A DNA stretch of 64,000 nt from JAKSSE01 sp045597645 (GTDB lineage: Bacteria; Bacillota; Clostridia; Lachnospirales; Lachnospiraceae), in assembly GCA_045597645.1 (NCBI GenBank), contig JAZLKM010000058.1:5252-69251 (forward strand), written 5' to 3'. This document shows, piece after piece, positions 1 to 8,478 of this stretch. The notes below the pieces were generated by a model. The model did no database searches. It saw only the letters and a list, made by a program, of their open reading frames with translations, and was not told where the DNA came from. Within the stretch, counting starts at the first letter, position 1. The number at the start of each line of letters is the position of its first letter. A program made the position numbers and the translations under genes.

Positions 1-149
1 GCAATCATAGCATCGTCGACAGAAACTCCGTGTTTCATTGCTAATGCAGCAGCTGTATACATCACGCCTCTGGTATGCTCAAAGCGCGGTTTATCCAATT
101 GCTTTTTTACATCTTTCTCTATAGCATGTAGTTCCGGATTTCTAAGCAT
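1..149 (-). CDS. yqeK: YqeK-type HD-domain hydrolase, 5' part only
   Basis: The gene begins at ATG 149-147 and runs off the left edge of the window, so about 49 codons are visible. The N-terminus carries the stretch RFEHTRGV followed by TAAALAMKHGV, which is the first histidine region of YqeK-family HD-domain proteins, known to hydrolyse diadenosine tetraphosphate in Firmicutes. It overlaps the 3' end of nadD by 8 nt, as in the common Firmicutes order yhbY-nadD-yqeK. The metal-binding HD residues further on cannot be checked. Confidence 0.85.
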   Translation of the reverse strand, partial: MLRNPELHAIEKDVKKQLDKPRFEHTRGVMYTAAALAMKHGVSVDDAMI

Positions 150-747
150 CTATATACAGCTTCCTTTCAACTATATACTCTAATACCGCTTGGGGCATAT
201 ACTCCCTGATTTTGTCATACTGCTTCAATGCAAGCATGTTTCTTATATCAGATGAAGATATTTTAACATCTGGACCATCCATTAGTAAAATAGAACATCC
301 AAATTTTTGCTCAAGGAACTTTCTTTGCTGGTTGATATTTCCATCAACAATTCTGTTTCCGGAAACCACCGTACATTTTTTGAAAATTTCTTCTGGCTTA
401 TGCCAATTATGTATGTACATAAGTGAATCAGCACCGATAATGAAGAATATTTCATCATTGGGATACATCTCATGAATATAATCTAAGGTCTCACTTGTGT
501 ACCCAATTTTACCAATATTCATTTCATAATCATCGACATCGAACCTATCGTCGTATGTAAGGGCGATTTTGAGCATTTCTAGGCGATCAATGTCATTTAC
601 TGAATAAGTGTCCGTTTTGTACGTTTTCTTCCCTGTGGGCATAAAAAGCACCTTATCAAAGGCATACGATTCAAGAGCACATGTCGCAAGACTAATATGC
701 CCGTTATGCACAGGATTAAATGTACCACCTAAAACTGCTACTTTCAT
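142..747 (-). CDS. nadD: Nicotinate-nucleotide adenylyltransferase
   Basis: A 201-residue protein of normal NadD length. It transfers AMP from ATP to nicotinate mononucleotide, the penultimate step of NAD synthesis, in the cytosol. GGTFNP at residues 7-12 with H14 and H17 is the nucleotidyltransferase HxGH-type motif, and ISSSDIR at 163-169 is the family's C-terminal ATP-binding signature. It lies 2 nt after yhbY and overlaps yqeK by 8 nt, so translation is probably coupled; no strong ribosome binding site is seen before its ATG. Confidence 0.95.
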   Translation of the reverse strand: MKVAVLGGTFNPVHNGHISLATCALESYAFDKVLFMPTGKKTYKTDTYSVNDIDRLEMLKIALTYDDRFDVDDYEMNIGKIGYTSETLDYIHEMYPNDEIFFIIGADSLMYIHNWHKPEEIFKKCTVVSGNRIVDGNINQQRKFLEQKFGCSILLMDGPDVKISSSDIRNMLALKQYDKIREYMPQAVLEYIVERKLYIDA

Positions 748-749
748 TT

Positions 750-1037
750 TTATTTAGGTAAAATAATCTTAGGCTTTTTTGCAGCCTTATAGAGGACAAT
801 CTTCTTTCCTATTACCTGAACAACTTCAGATCTAGTTCTTTCTGCAATTAGAATCGCAATATTCTTGGGATCCTCCATACAATTTTGTAAAACAGCTATC
901 TTAATAAGCTCTCTTTTGGCAAGAGCCTCGTCGATTGCAGTAATATATTCTGGTGTAACCTCACCTTTTCCAAATCTGAATATAGCGTCCTCTGTCTGAG
1001 CCAGCTTCATCAGATATGCTCTTTGCTTACTTGTCAT
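750..1037 (-). CDS. yhbY: CRM-domain RNA-binding protein YhbY
   Basis: A 95-residue protein made of a single CRM (YhbY) domain. Members of the family bind pre-50S ribosomal particles. The sequence opens with TSKQRAYLMKLA, typical of the family, and has the glycine loop RFGKGEVTPE followed by an LIKIAVLQN strand. A GGAG ribosome binding site lies 6 nt before the ATG. It sits 3 nt after obgE and 2 nt before nadD, in keeping with a ribosome-assembly operon. Confidence 0.9.
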   Translation of the reverse strand: MTSKQRAYLMKLAQTEDAIFRFGKGEVTPEYITAIDEALAKRELIKIAVLQNCMEDPKNIAILIAERTRSEVVQVIGKKIVLYKAAKKPKIILPK

Positions 1038-1040
1038 AGT

Positions 1041-2327
1041 CTACTCCGGATAGTATTCAAATTGGAAACCATAAATTTGAACTGTGTCGCCTTCTTGTAT
1101 TCCCATCTCTTCTAGCTCGCCAAGCATTCCTTGATCTCTAAGGAACTTCTGAAAGAACAGGAATCCCTTTTCAGATTCAAGATTAGTATAGCCAAGCATT
1201 TTTTCCATTTTAGGGCCTTCTAGTACATAATAACCTGGTTTAGGATTAGTGATTGTATAAGGCTCCTCAGCAAATATCATCATCTCAGGATCATATTCTT
1301 TTTCATATACAATAGGTGCCTTATCACAGGACTGTAAAAGATCATATACATGGTACAACAATTCCTTTATTCCTGTGCCAGCTACTGCAGAAATAGGAAA
1401 TACTCTGGTTTTCTCACCAAATTCGTCAGTAATGCGCTTTATAATTGCATCCTGCTCCTCTTTGCTGCATACATCCATTTTATTGGCGCCTATTACCATT
1501 GGGCGAGTTATAAGGTTTTCGTCATACTTTCTTAATTCTTCATTGTTTGCTTTAATATCCTCTACAGGATCACGACCTTCTACAGAAGCTGCATCAACAA
1601 GATGAATCATGACTTTGCATCGCTCAATATGACGCAGAAATTGATGCCCTAGCCCTACACCCTCAGCTGCGCCCTCAATTAATCCTGGCAAATCAGCCAA
1701 TACAAAGCCTTTACTTTCATCAATGTCTACTACACCGAGATGTGGCTGTAATGTAGTGAAATGATAATTGGCAATTTCAGGCTTCGCATTGCTTACTCTC
1801 GACAAAAATGTTGATTTTCCTACGTTTGGAAATCCAACAAGTCCTACGTCTGCAATAACTTTAAGCTCTAAAAGTACTTCAATTTCAATCGATTCTCCGC
1901 CAGGCTTTGCATATCTTGGTGCCTGCATTGTAGGTGTTGCAAAATGCTGATTTCCAAGTCCGCCTCGACCACCGCGAAGTACAGTCTCTTGCATATTACC
2001 GCCAGACATATCCGCAATTACTTTTCCAGAGGCGGCATCCTTTATAACGGTTCCCTCTGGAACTTTTATTATTATATTTTCACCATCACGACCATGACAG
2101 TTTCTCTTACCGCCATCCTGACCGTTTTCAGCCGCAAATTTATAGCGATGTCTGTAGTCTACAAGAGTATTCATTCCCTTATCTACAGCAAATATTACAT
2201 CACCGCCTCTTCCGCCGTCGCCTCCATCAGGCCCTCCGTTGGTTACATACTTTTCTCTACGAAAGGATACATGACCATCTCCGCCTTTACCTGATTTAAT
2301 TAGTATCTTTGCTCTATCTGCAAACAT
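1041..2327 (-). CDS. obgE: GTPase ObgE/CgtA, ribosome assembly
   Basis: An essential-family GTPase that acts on 50S subunit assembly and stress signalling. From the ATG chosen at 2327 the protein has 428 residues: a glycine-rich Obg fold at about 1-158, a G domain with GFPNVGKS (165-172), DLPG and NKMD, and a C-terminal OCT domain. An in-frame start 48 nt upstream would run through the rpmA terminator hairpin and add an atypical N-terminus, so it is rejected. AGGTG lies 5 nt before the chosen ATG. The start is 19 nt beyond a terminator, so expression probably depends on read-through. Confidence 0.95.
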   Translation of the reverse strand: MFADRAKILIKSGKGGDGHVSFRREKYVTNGGPDGGDGGRGGDVIFAVDKGMNTLVDYRHRYKFAAENGQDGGKRNCHGRDGENIIIKVPEGTVIKDAASGKVIADMSGGNMQETVLRGGRGGLGNQHFATPTMQAPRYAKPGGESIEIEVLLELKVIADVGLVGFPNVGKSTFLSRVSNAKPEIANYHFTTLQPHLGVVDIDESKGFVLADLPGLIEGAAEGVGLGHQFLRHIERCKVMIHLVDAASVEGRDPVEDIKANNEELRKYDENLITRPMVIGANKMDVCSKEEQDAIIKRITDEFGEKTRVFPISAVAGTGIKELLYHVYDLLQSCDKAPIVYEKEYDPEMMIFAEEPYTITNPKPGYYVLEGPKMEKMLGYTNLESEKGFLFFQKFLRDQGMLGELEEMGIQEGDTVQIYGFQFEYYPE

Positions 2328-2346
2328 ATTAGCACCTAAACCTAAT

Positions 2347-2371
2347 AAAAAAGCCCGACAAAATGTCGGGC
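2347..2371 (-). terminator. Intrinsic terminator/attenuator between rpmA and obgE
   Basis: On the minus strand an 8-bp stem GCCCGACA/TGTCGGGC with a 3-nt loop is followed by six T. It closes the rplU-prp-rpmA unit. obgE follows in the same direction only 19 nt later with no room for a promoter, so partial read-through is likely. Confidence 0.85.
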
Positions 2372-2381
2372 CCACTTAATC

Positions 2382-2672
2382 TTACTGATTCTCTGCAACC
2401 GGATAAACCGAAGCGACTTTCTTATCGCGACCCTTGCGCTCAAATCTGAGCACGCCGTCTACAGTAGCATAAAGGGTATCGTCTCCACCAAGGCCTACGT
2501 TAGTGCCAGGATGAATCTTTGTACCGCGCTGTCTGTAGATGATATTACCGGCCTTCACGAACTGACCGTCCGCACGCTTCGCACCAAGACGCTTTGACTC
2601 TGAGTCACGTCCGTTCTTGGTAGAACCAACTCCCTTTTTATGTGCGAAGAATTGAAGGTTGAGCTTTAACAT
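2382..2672 (-). CDS. rpmA: 50S ribosomal protein L27, precursor form
   Basis: A 96-residue L27. The N-terminus reads MLKLNLQFFAHKKG: in Firmicutes the segment up to FFA is an extension removed by the cysteine protease Prp so that the mature N-terminal tail can reach the peptidyl transferase centre. The body has the usual basic GSTKNGRDS and KIHPG motifs. Its ribosome binding site AGGAGGTG lies within the last codons of prp, which is the gene directly upstream, so protease and substrate are translationally linked. Confidence 0.97.
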   Translation of the reverse strand: MLKLNLQFFAHKKGVGSTKNGRDSESKRLGAKRADGQFVKAGNIIYRQRGTKIHPGTNVGLGGDDTLYATVDGVLRFERKGRDKKVASVYPVAENQ

Positions 2673-2673
2673 C

Positions 2674-2997
2674 TTAACACCTCCTGAATTTCAAACTGAG
2701 ATATGATTTATACTGTTTTGATAAGGATTCTAAACCTACCTTCAGAACATCCATAATCACCTTAGCATCACCTGCTAAAGGTTTATCAAATGAGACGTCC
2801 ATCAGTCCCTCTTCCTCATTTTGTACCAGCCGTGGCTTAATACCAGCTATGGATTCAAGTGCGTTAATAGTATTTTCTACTAATACACTAACAGCGCAAC
2901 ATACCAAATCATTTCCTTTGGTACCAGCACCAGCATGTCCTATGACATTGAAGCCGGTATAGCCATCATCATTGCTGATGATAGTAGCATAAATCAT
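2674..2997 (-). CDS. prp: Ribosomal-processing cysteine protease Prp
   Basis: A 107-residue protein of the YsxB/Prp family. It cleaves the N-terminal extension of L27, encoded immediately downstream. The catalytic pair is visible as H21 (in GHAG) and C33 (in GNDLVCCAVS), with conserved D30 between them. The neighbourhood rplU-prp-rpmA is the standard one for the family. The start ATG at 2997 lacks a clear Shine-Dalgarno sequence and lies 9 nt after rplU, suggesting coupling. Confidence 0.93.
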   Translation of the reverse strand: MIYATIISNDDGYTGFNVIGHAGAGTKGNDLVCCAVSVLVENTINALESIAGIKPRLVQNEEEGLMDVSFDKPLAGDAKVIMDVLKVGLESLSKQYKSYLSLKFRRC

Positions 2998-3006
2998 AAG
3001 TTACAA

Positions 3007-3315
3007 TTAACCGTTGATCTTATCGATCTTAACCTTAGTGTAAGCCTGACGATGACCATTCTTCTTGTGGTAACCGCTCTTACGCTTGTACTTGTATACA
3101 ATGACCTTTTTGTCGCGACCCTCTTCAACTACGGTAGCTGAAACGGTAGCTCCTGCAACGGTAGGAGTACCAATCTTCATTGAATCTCCGCCGATTACAA
3201 GTACCTGGTCAAAAGTAACAGTACTTCCTGCTTCTGCACCAAGCTTCTCTACAGAGATAACATCTCCCTCAGAAACCTTGTACTGCTTTCCGCCTGTAGC
3301 TATTACTGCGTACAT
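3007..3315 (-). CDS. rplU: 50S ribosomal protein L21
   Basis: A 102-residue L21 of normal length, with the typical start MYAVIATGGKQYKV and the C-terminal KRKSGYHKKNGHRQ region that binds 23S rRNA. It is the first gene of the rplU-prp-rpmA unit. A strong AGGAGGTG ribosome binding site precedes the ATG, and upstream lie a structured leader (3316-3398) and a consensus promoter (3405-3433). Confidence 0.97.
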   Translation of the reverse strand: MYAVIATGGKQYKVSEGDVISVEKLGAEAGSTVTFDQVLVIGGDSMKIGTPTVAGATVSATVVEEGRDKKVIVYKYKRKSGYHKKNGHRQAYTKVKIDKING

Positions 3316-3398
3316 GTATGAACACCTCCTGTTCCCAAAACTCGCCAGATATGGTGGCTCCCCCTATGGGCGCACTTCTACCTCTCTGTGCGGCATAC
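3316..3398 (-). promoter_or_regulatory. Probable L21 leader (autoregulatory 5' UTR of rplU)
   Basis: The minus-strand leader contains consecutive small stem-loops: GCAC/GTGC, a CCC/GGG pairing, and GCCA/TGGC, followed by the rplU ribosome binding site. Position, size and hairpin series match the known L21-leader idea in Firmicutes, where L21 is thought to repress its own operon. Assignment to that RNA family is from memory and was not checked against a covariance model. Confidence 0.6.
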
Positions 3399-3404
3399 TG
3401 GAAT

Positions 3405-3433
3405 AATATACTCGCAAAACTATAACTTGTCAA
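3405..3433 (-). promoter_or_regulatory. Sigma-A promoter of rplU-prp-rpmA
   Basis: Minus strand TTGACA (3433-3428), a 17-nt spacer and TATATT (3410-3405). The -35 box overlaps the TGA stop codon of the upstream RNase E/G gene, so the promoter is embedded in the end of that gene. Confidence 0.8.
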
Positions 3434-4581
3434 TCATTAATTTGATTATATAGAGATTTCTTCTCTTTCTTTCTTGTAATTTCGCAAAGTCCCAGCCTGG
3501 TATATCCAAGTACCTTCGTTTTTGTAGGATCCAACTTTGCCAGTGCCTTCATTTTGTTTTCAACGACTAAAGCATCATCATCTGACATGTTTATAAAATC
3601 AATAATTACAATACCAGATATGTTTCTAATTATAAGCTGCCTCATTATCTCTGATGCCGCTTCAAGATTAATATCTTTTGCACTTGATAATCTACTGGCT
3701 CCACTGCTATTTACATCAATTACTGTAAGTGCCTCAGTATTGTCGAAAACAATATTTCCACCGCAAGGCAGATATACTACTTTTTTTATAGCCGTATCTA
3801 ATTCTCTTTCTAGAGAATATAGCTTAATTAATGGATAGCTCTCTGTATAATAATCAGACTTTACCCATAAGCTATCTAGCGTTTTAACGACGTCCGCACA
3901 ATCAGTTATATAAGATATATCATTGCTACCCTTTATTCCTTTCAAAAAACTTTCAAATACATTTTCGTTTTTATACAAAAGAATGGGTGCTTTTTTGGTT
4001 GCAGCTTGTTTTACAACGATATTCATTGTGGTAATAAGCTCTTCAAGCTCACTATCCAATTCCTCAAATGATACACTTTTGGCGGCGGTTCTTGCGACTA
4101 TACCAATTTCTAGATTAGATTTACTCTCGAGCCATTTCTTTAATTCTTCCTTGGACTTGCCGTCAATTTTTTTTGATACCCCAAGCGTTTGGTTTACAGG
4201 AGTAATAACAAGATGTTCTGATGTAAAGGAAATATTAGCAGTGCATGTAGGACATTTGCTTCCTTTAGCATCTCCAACTATTTGAATTAAAAGCTCATCG
4301 TTTGTATTGATGCTTCTTGATTGTCCAAGTTTTCCTGTAAATACTACATCATCGGTAATAGAAGGCAAATCCATGTAAGCTTTTTGCCCATCATCGAAAA
4401 TAACAAATGCAGCGCCCAATTCTTCAACAACGCGCTCTACACGACCAATGTAAATATTTCCGGTAATTTGATTATCGTCCAAGCAGCTGATACGAATAGC
4501 CTTACCATTCTCATCCAAAGCAAATCCCATAAGACGGGATTTGTCTTTTATGTTCATTCGTGTAAAAACTGTCTTAATCAA
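3430..4581 (-). CDS. Ribonuclease E/G family protein, short form
   Basis: A 383-residue endoribonuclease of the RNase E/G family, acting on rRNA and mRNA. An S1-like domain (YIGRVERVVEELGAAFV, about 42-60) is followed by the DNase I-like catalytic part with both metal-binding aspartates recognisable in VIDVNS and IIDF. The chain ends right after the LGLCEITRKK segment, so the usual C-terminal Zn-link cysteine motif is absent. A CPTC pair sits at C110-C113 instead, where other members usually have no cysteines. The TTG start at 4581 is supported by a full family-like N-terminus and overlaps the upstream gene by 8 nt. Confidence 0.9.
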   Translation of the reverse strand: MIKTVFTRMNIKDKSRLMGFALDENGKAIRISCLDDNQITGNIYIGRVERVVEELGAAFVIFDDGQKAYMDLPSITDDVVFTGKLGQSRSINTNDELLIQIVGDAKGSKCPTCTANISFTSEHLVITPVNQTLGVSKKIDGKSKEELKKWLESKSNLEIGIVARTAAKSVSFEELDSELEELITTMNIVVKQAATKKAPILLYKNENVFESFLKGIKGSNDISYITDCADVVKTLDSLWVKSDYYTESYPLIKLYSLERELDTAIKKVVYLPCGGNIVFDNTEALTVIDVNSSGASRLSSAKDINLEAASEIMRQLIIRNISGIVIIDFINMSDDDALVVENKMKALAKLDPTKTKVLGYTRLGLCEITRKKEKKSLYNQIND

Positions 4582-5290
4582 TATCTTTTCCTATATCGCC
4601 TAATGATATTAGTGTATCGTTCTCTAGTGTAAGAGTATCTATTCTATGAATTTGAAAATCCAAAGGATTGTAATCAAATCCACATGCCTTATAGAAATTT
4701 TCAAGCATAAATTCAGGTTTGATGTTGGCAGCGCTTCCACTGCTAAGCGTCAATAAGAAACATGGGGCATCATTTTCCGCCGTCATATCCCACTCAAAAA
4801 TTAATGGCTTTAAATCTATTTCAGTCTCATTCTTTTTTGTTTTTTTTATAACGTTAATGCTGTCAGCATCGTCAAACCATTCTTTTTTGTATTTAAGAAT
4901 AGACTCTAAAGAAATTCCATCTGCTGGTTGTTTCTTATAACTCACTTTATATTTTGCGCCTGCTACAGAAGCCATAGCATTTTTAACATTATCAGGAAGC
5001 AATCTATATTGCAAAACGCTTATGTTCTCTGCCATGACGCTATTTAAGGCATCTATAGCAGCTTGGCTAGAAACTAACGAACCTACTTCGATATCAATAT
5101 ATTCGCCTTCGCTAGTAACTCCTACACCAAGAGGAGCCGCAAAAGATAAAATCTGATGAGGAGAAAATCCTTCAGAATACTTAATATCAATTCCTGCCCT
5201 GCGCATTGCTTTTTGAAAATAACGCATCATATCTAAATGTCCTACAAATTTGGCACTACCACTTTTCGAAAACTTAATTCTAACGTTCAA
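4574..5290 (-). CDS. Radical SAM-linked protein (TIGR03936/DUF2344 family)
   Basis: A 238-residue protein with the family-typical start VRIKFSKSGSAKFVGHLDMM and the RAGIDIKYSEGFSPHQ segment. The family is always found beside, or fused to, a B12-binding radical SAM protein; its biochemical role is not established. The best start is TTG at 5290, preceded by GGAGGT inside the end of the upstream gene, with which it overlaps by 11 nt. It overlaps the RNase E/G gene downstream by 8 nt, giving a tight three-gene block. Confidence 0.88.
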   Translation of the reverse strand: MNVRIKFSKSGSAKFVGHLDMMRYFQKAMRRAGIDIKYSEGFSPHQILSFAAPLGVGVTSEGEYIDIEVGSLVSSQAAIDALNSVMAENISVLQYRLLPDNVKNAMASVAGAKYKVSYKKQPADGISLESILKYKKEWFDDADSINVIKKTKKNETEIDLKPLIFEWDMTAENDAPCFLLTLSSGSAANIKPEFMLENFYKACGFDYNPLDFQIHRIDTLTLENDTLISLGDIGKDID

Positions 5291-7139
5291 CGCAGATACC
5301 TCCTTTATAGCTAGTTACACCACATGCATTGCATCTTTCACGACAATTAGGAGTAACTATGCCTTCCTTGGCATTGTTCCATTCGCGCTTCAAGAACTCT
5401 TTGGTTACGCTAACGTCAATAAAATCCCATGGCAAAATCTCATCGAGATCGCGTTCGCGCTTATTATAGAAATCTAAATCTACTGCGCAAGCTTCGATTC
5501 CCTTATCCCATATATCAGGGTTAAAATAATCTGTCCAGGCATCAAAAATTGCGCCATGCTCATATACATAGACTAAAAGCTCGGAAAGTCTCCTATCTCC
5601 TCTGGCTAGCAATCCTTCGAGAACAGTTTCTTTCGCTTCATGCCAATTGTATTTAATACTCTTTTTATTGAGTTGCTCTTTAAGAGTATCATTTACAACT
5701 TTTGCTCTGCCTAAATATTCTCCCGGATCATACATTCTAGCCCACTGAAGAGGCGTAAAGGGCTTGGGAACGAAGAATGACGTACTAATAGTAATCATAC
5801 ACTTACCATTACGCTGATCCTTTGGTATTTCGTAATAGCGAACTGCAATTTTATTAGCCAGCTCAGGAATTGCTTTCATATCCTCTTCCTGCTCAAAAGG
5901 AAGTCCAAGCATAAAATAAAGCTTAACTTTATTCCATCCCCCATCAAAAGCCATTCCCGCGCCTTTTAAAATAATGTCCTCTGTAAGACCTTTATTAATT
6001 ACATTTCGCATTTTTTGTGAGCCTGCCTCAGGTGCAAAAGTAAGGCTACTCTTCTTTACATCCTGAACTTTGCTCATTACATCAAGTGAAAATGCATCAA
6101 TTCTAAGAGACGGTAGAGAAATGTTAACATTTTGTTTTTTACATTCCTCTATAAGAAAATCAATAAGTTCCGGAAGTTTTGAATAATCACTGGTTGAAAG
6201 AGAACTAAGTGAAATCTCCTCATGCCCAGTGTTTTTAAGCATGTTTCTTGCCAGCTCCTTTAATTGCTCAACGTTTTTTTCACGTGTAGGCCTGTAAACC
6301 ATGCCTGCCTGACAGAATCTACAACCTCGAATACAACCTCTTTGTACCTCCAATACAACTCTATCCTGAGTCGCCTTGATAAACGGTACAAGTGGCCTCT
6401 CTGGATATGTTGAATTAGCAAAATCAACTACAACCTGTCTTCTAACCTTTTGAGGAATATCAGCATACTTTGGCGTAAAACTTTGGATGGTATTATCTTC
6501 GTTATAGGTAACCTCATAAAGCGAAGGAACATACATTCCTTCTACATTAGCTGCCTTTCGTAGAAAATCTGCTTTTGAACCTCCATTTGCCTTATTTTCC
6601 TTATATAGGTCCATAAGAGCTCTATACTGAGTTTCACCATCTCCAATATAGAAAATATCAAAAAAATCAGCTATAGGCTCAGGGTTATAGACACATGGAC
6701 CGCCACCAATTACAATAGGGTCTGTTTCGTCTCTATCCTTTGCATATAATGCCATATGAGATAAATCAAGGATTTGTAGCACGTTGGTATAACACATTTC
6801 ATATTGTAATGTGATACCAAGAAAATCAAATTCCTTAATTGAATCTTGTGTTTCCATAGAAAATAGTGGAATGTTCTGTTCCTTCATAATTTTGTGAAGG
6901 TCAGGCCACGGAGAATACACGCGCTCACAATAAACATCGTCCATTTTATTGAACATGTCGTATAGAATAGCTATTCCAAGATGGCTCATCCCTATCTCAT
7001 ATACATCTGGAAAACACATAGCAAATCGAATATCAACTTTTGAAGGATCCTTTCGAACAATATTGTATTCACCACCAATATATCTGGTAGGATTCTCTAT
7101 AGTCATTAAAATGTCATCTGAAAGTGCAAGTTTTGACAT
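5280..7139 (-). CDS. B12-binding-domain radical SAM protein (TIGR03960 family)
   Basis: A 619-residue protein. The first 250 residues form a cobalamin-binding-like region; the radical SAM cluster motif is CIRGCRFC with C269, C273 and C276. The C-terminus carries extra cysteines (CRERCNACG) that may bind another cluster. The family's substrate is unknown; its constant neighbours (DUF2344 protein, RNase E/G, rplU) hint at an RNA or ribosome link, which is inference. AAAGGA lies 4 nt before the ATG, and the start is close behind the histidine operon terminator. Confidence 0.9.
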   Translation of the reverse strand: MSKLALSDDILMTIENPTRYIGGEYNIVRKDPSKVDIRFAMCFPDVYEIGMSHLGIAILYDMFNKMDDVYCERVYSPWPDLHKIMKEQNIPLFSMETQDSIKEFDFLGITLQYEMCYTNVLQILDLSHMALYAKDRDETDPIVIGGGPCVYNPEPIADFFDIFYIGDGETQYRALMDLYKENKANGGSKADFLRKAANVEGMYVPSLYEVTYNEDNTIQSFTPKYADIPQKVRRQVVVDFANSTYPERPLVPFIKATQDRVVLEVQRGCIRGCRFCQAGMVYRPTREKNVEQLKELARNMLKNTGHEEISLSSLSTSDYSKLPELIDFLIEECKKQNVNISLPSLRIDAFSLDVMSKVQDVKKSSLTFAPEAGSQKMRNVINKGLTEDIILKGAGMAFDGGWNKVKLYFMLGLPFEQEEDMKAIPELANKIAVRYYEIPKDQRNGKCMITISTSFFVPKPFTPLQWARMYDPGEYLGRAKVVNDTLKEQLNKKSIKYNWHEAKETVLEGLLARGDRRLSELLVYVYEHGAIFDAWTDYFNPDIWDKGIEACAVDLDFYNKRERDLDEILPWDFIDVSVTKEFLKREWNNAKEGIVTPNCRERCNACGVTSYKGGICVER

Positions 7140-7151
7140 AAGTTCCTTTCA

Positions 7152-7186
7152 CAAACGAAACCGCTCTCTTACGCAGAGGGCGGTTT
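7152..7186 (-). terminator. Terminator of the histidine operon
   Basis: Minus strand AAACCGC-CTCT pairs with AGAG-GCGGTTT around a short loop, with one bulge or mismatch, and a T-rich tail (GTTTCGTTTG). It lies 5 nt after hisIE; the next co-directional gene begins at 7139. Confidence 0.75.
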
Positions 7187-7191
7187 GCATT

Positions 7192-8475
7192 TTATCTTCT
7201 AGCTAATTCAGCAACAACAGCTTCCCAAGTTAATCCTTTCTCTACCATCAAGACCATTGCATGATATAAGAAATCAGACAGCTCATATTCAAGCTCTTGA
7301 GAGCCAGGATTTTTGGCGGCGATAACCATTTCTGTGGCTTCTTCCCCAATTTTCTTAAGTATCTTATCAAGCCCCTTATCGAACAAATAATTCGTATAAG
7401 AACCTTCTTTGGGATTCTCTTTGCGATCTGCTATTACTGCGTATGTCTCTTCCAATATATTAAGTGGATTTTTCTCAATATAAGGTTTTTTCACAATCTC
7501 ATTAAAGAAGCATGAACGTGAACCGGTGTGGCATGCAGCACCTACCTGAGAGACTTTTGCGAGAATAGTATCCTTATCACAGTCGCAATCAAGGCTTTTA
7601 ACATATTGATAATGTCCAGATGTATCGCCTTTAATCCAAAGCTCATTTCTGGACCTGCTCCAATAAGTCATTCTACCAAGTCGTAAAGTTGTATAGAACG
7701 CTTCTTCGTTCATATATGCCAGCATTAGAACATCATTGTTCTTATAATCTTGAACTATTACCGGAACCATGCCTTGCTCATTTTTTTTGAGTTCATCCCA
7801 ACCAATTGATGGCTCAAAATTATCTAGCCTAATACCACGTTCCATCAATCGGCATTTTAGCTCCATAATGTCAGTATCCATAGCATTAAAGTAGCTACCT
7901 GAGACACCTCGAATATTATTATAGCTTAAAAGCTCAAAAAGTTTATCTACATCACTTTCTTGAGTTTCAACAACAAATGGCATATTTGTCGCATCACTCA
8001 TTCCTTGTATTAGCTCGGAATTCATTAACAAATATTCATGTAAAATGGGTTCAGCTTCGCCATTTGTCTTGAATATAAAGTCCATGCTAGTCAAGCTTAC
8101 TACTATTTTTTCAACGCCAAATCTCTCACCAGCCTCTTTGCACAGGTCTATCGCCCCTGGCTTTGAACCATTGATAATTACCTGCTTACAACCGGCATAT
8201 AAAAGTTTTTTTACGTCTTCAAGCTTTTTTACGTTACCGCCACCGCAACATTTAATCGAAAGTGTGCGATTTATTTCTTTAATAAGGCTAAGGTTAATTT
8301 CATGCTCGCTGTCTTCATCAGATAAATCATAACAGATAAGCTTATCAATACCACTGTCATTATAGTGTTCAGCCAGCTCTCTAACGTCGCCTACAGAAGT
8401 GAAATCGTTAGCACTCTTTACAGCTTTACCAGATTTAATGTAAAGCGTAGCGACGATATTCTTTGTATCCAACAT
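7192..8475 (-). CDS. hisIE: HisIE bifunctional histidine enzyme fused to a degenerate HisA/HisF-like barrel
   Basis: A 427-residue fusion. Residues about 1-215 resemble a HisA/HisF (beta/alpha)8 barrel (CGGGNVKKLEDVKKLLYAG at 77-95), but the family's first catalytic aspartate is replaced by Y12 in LYIKSGKAVK and the second is not found in VVSLTSMD. Residues about 218-330 are phosphoribosyl-AMP cyclohydrolase (HisI) with D296, D298, D300 and C315/C322. Residues about 340-427 are phosphoribosyl-ATP pyrophosphatase (HisE) with KIGEEATEMV and D401. These two domains do steps 2 and 3 of histidine synthesis. It is the last gene of the operon. The barrel is probably non-catalytic. Confidence 0.92.
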   Translation of the reverse strand: MLDTKNIVATLYIKSGKAVKSANDFTSVGDVRELAEHYNDSGIDKLICYDLSDEDSEHEINLSLIKEINRTLSIKCCGGGNVKKLEDVKKLLYAGCKQVIINGSKPGAIDLCKEAGERFGVEKIVVSLTSMDFIFKTNGEAEPILHEYLLMNSELIQGMSDATNMPFVVETQESDVDKLFELLSYNNIRGVSGSYFNAMDTDIMELKCRLMERGIRLDNFEPSIGWDELKKNEQGMVPVIVQDYKNNDVLMLAYMNEEAFYTTLRLGRMTYWSRSRNELWIKGDTSGHYQYVKSLDCDCDKDTILAKVSQVGAACHTGSRSCFFNEIVKKPYIEKNPLNILEETYAVIADRKENPKEGSYTNYLFDKGLDKILKKIGEEATEMVIAAKNPGSQELEYELSDFLYHAMVLMVEKGLTWEAVVAELARR

Positions 8476-8478
8476 AAT

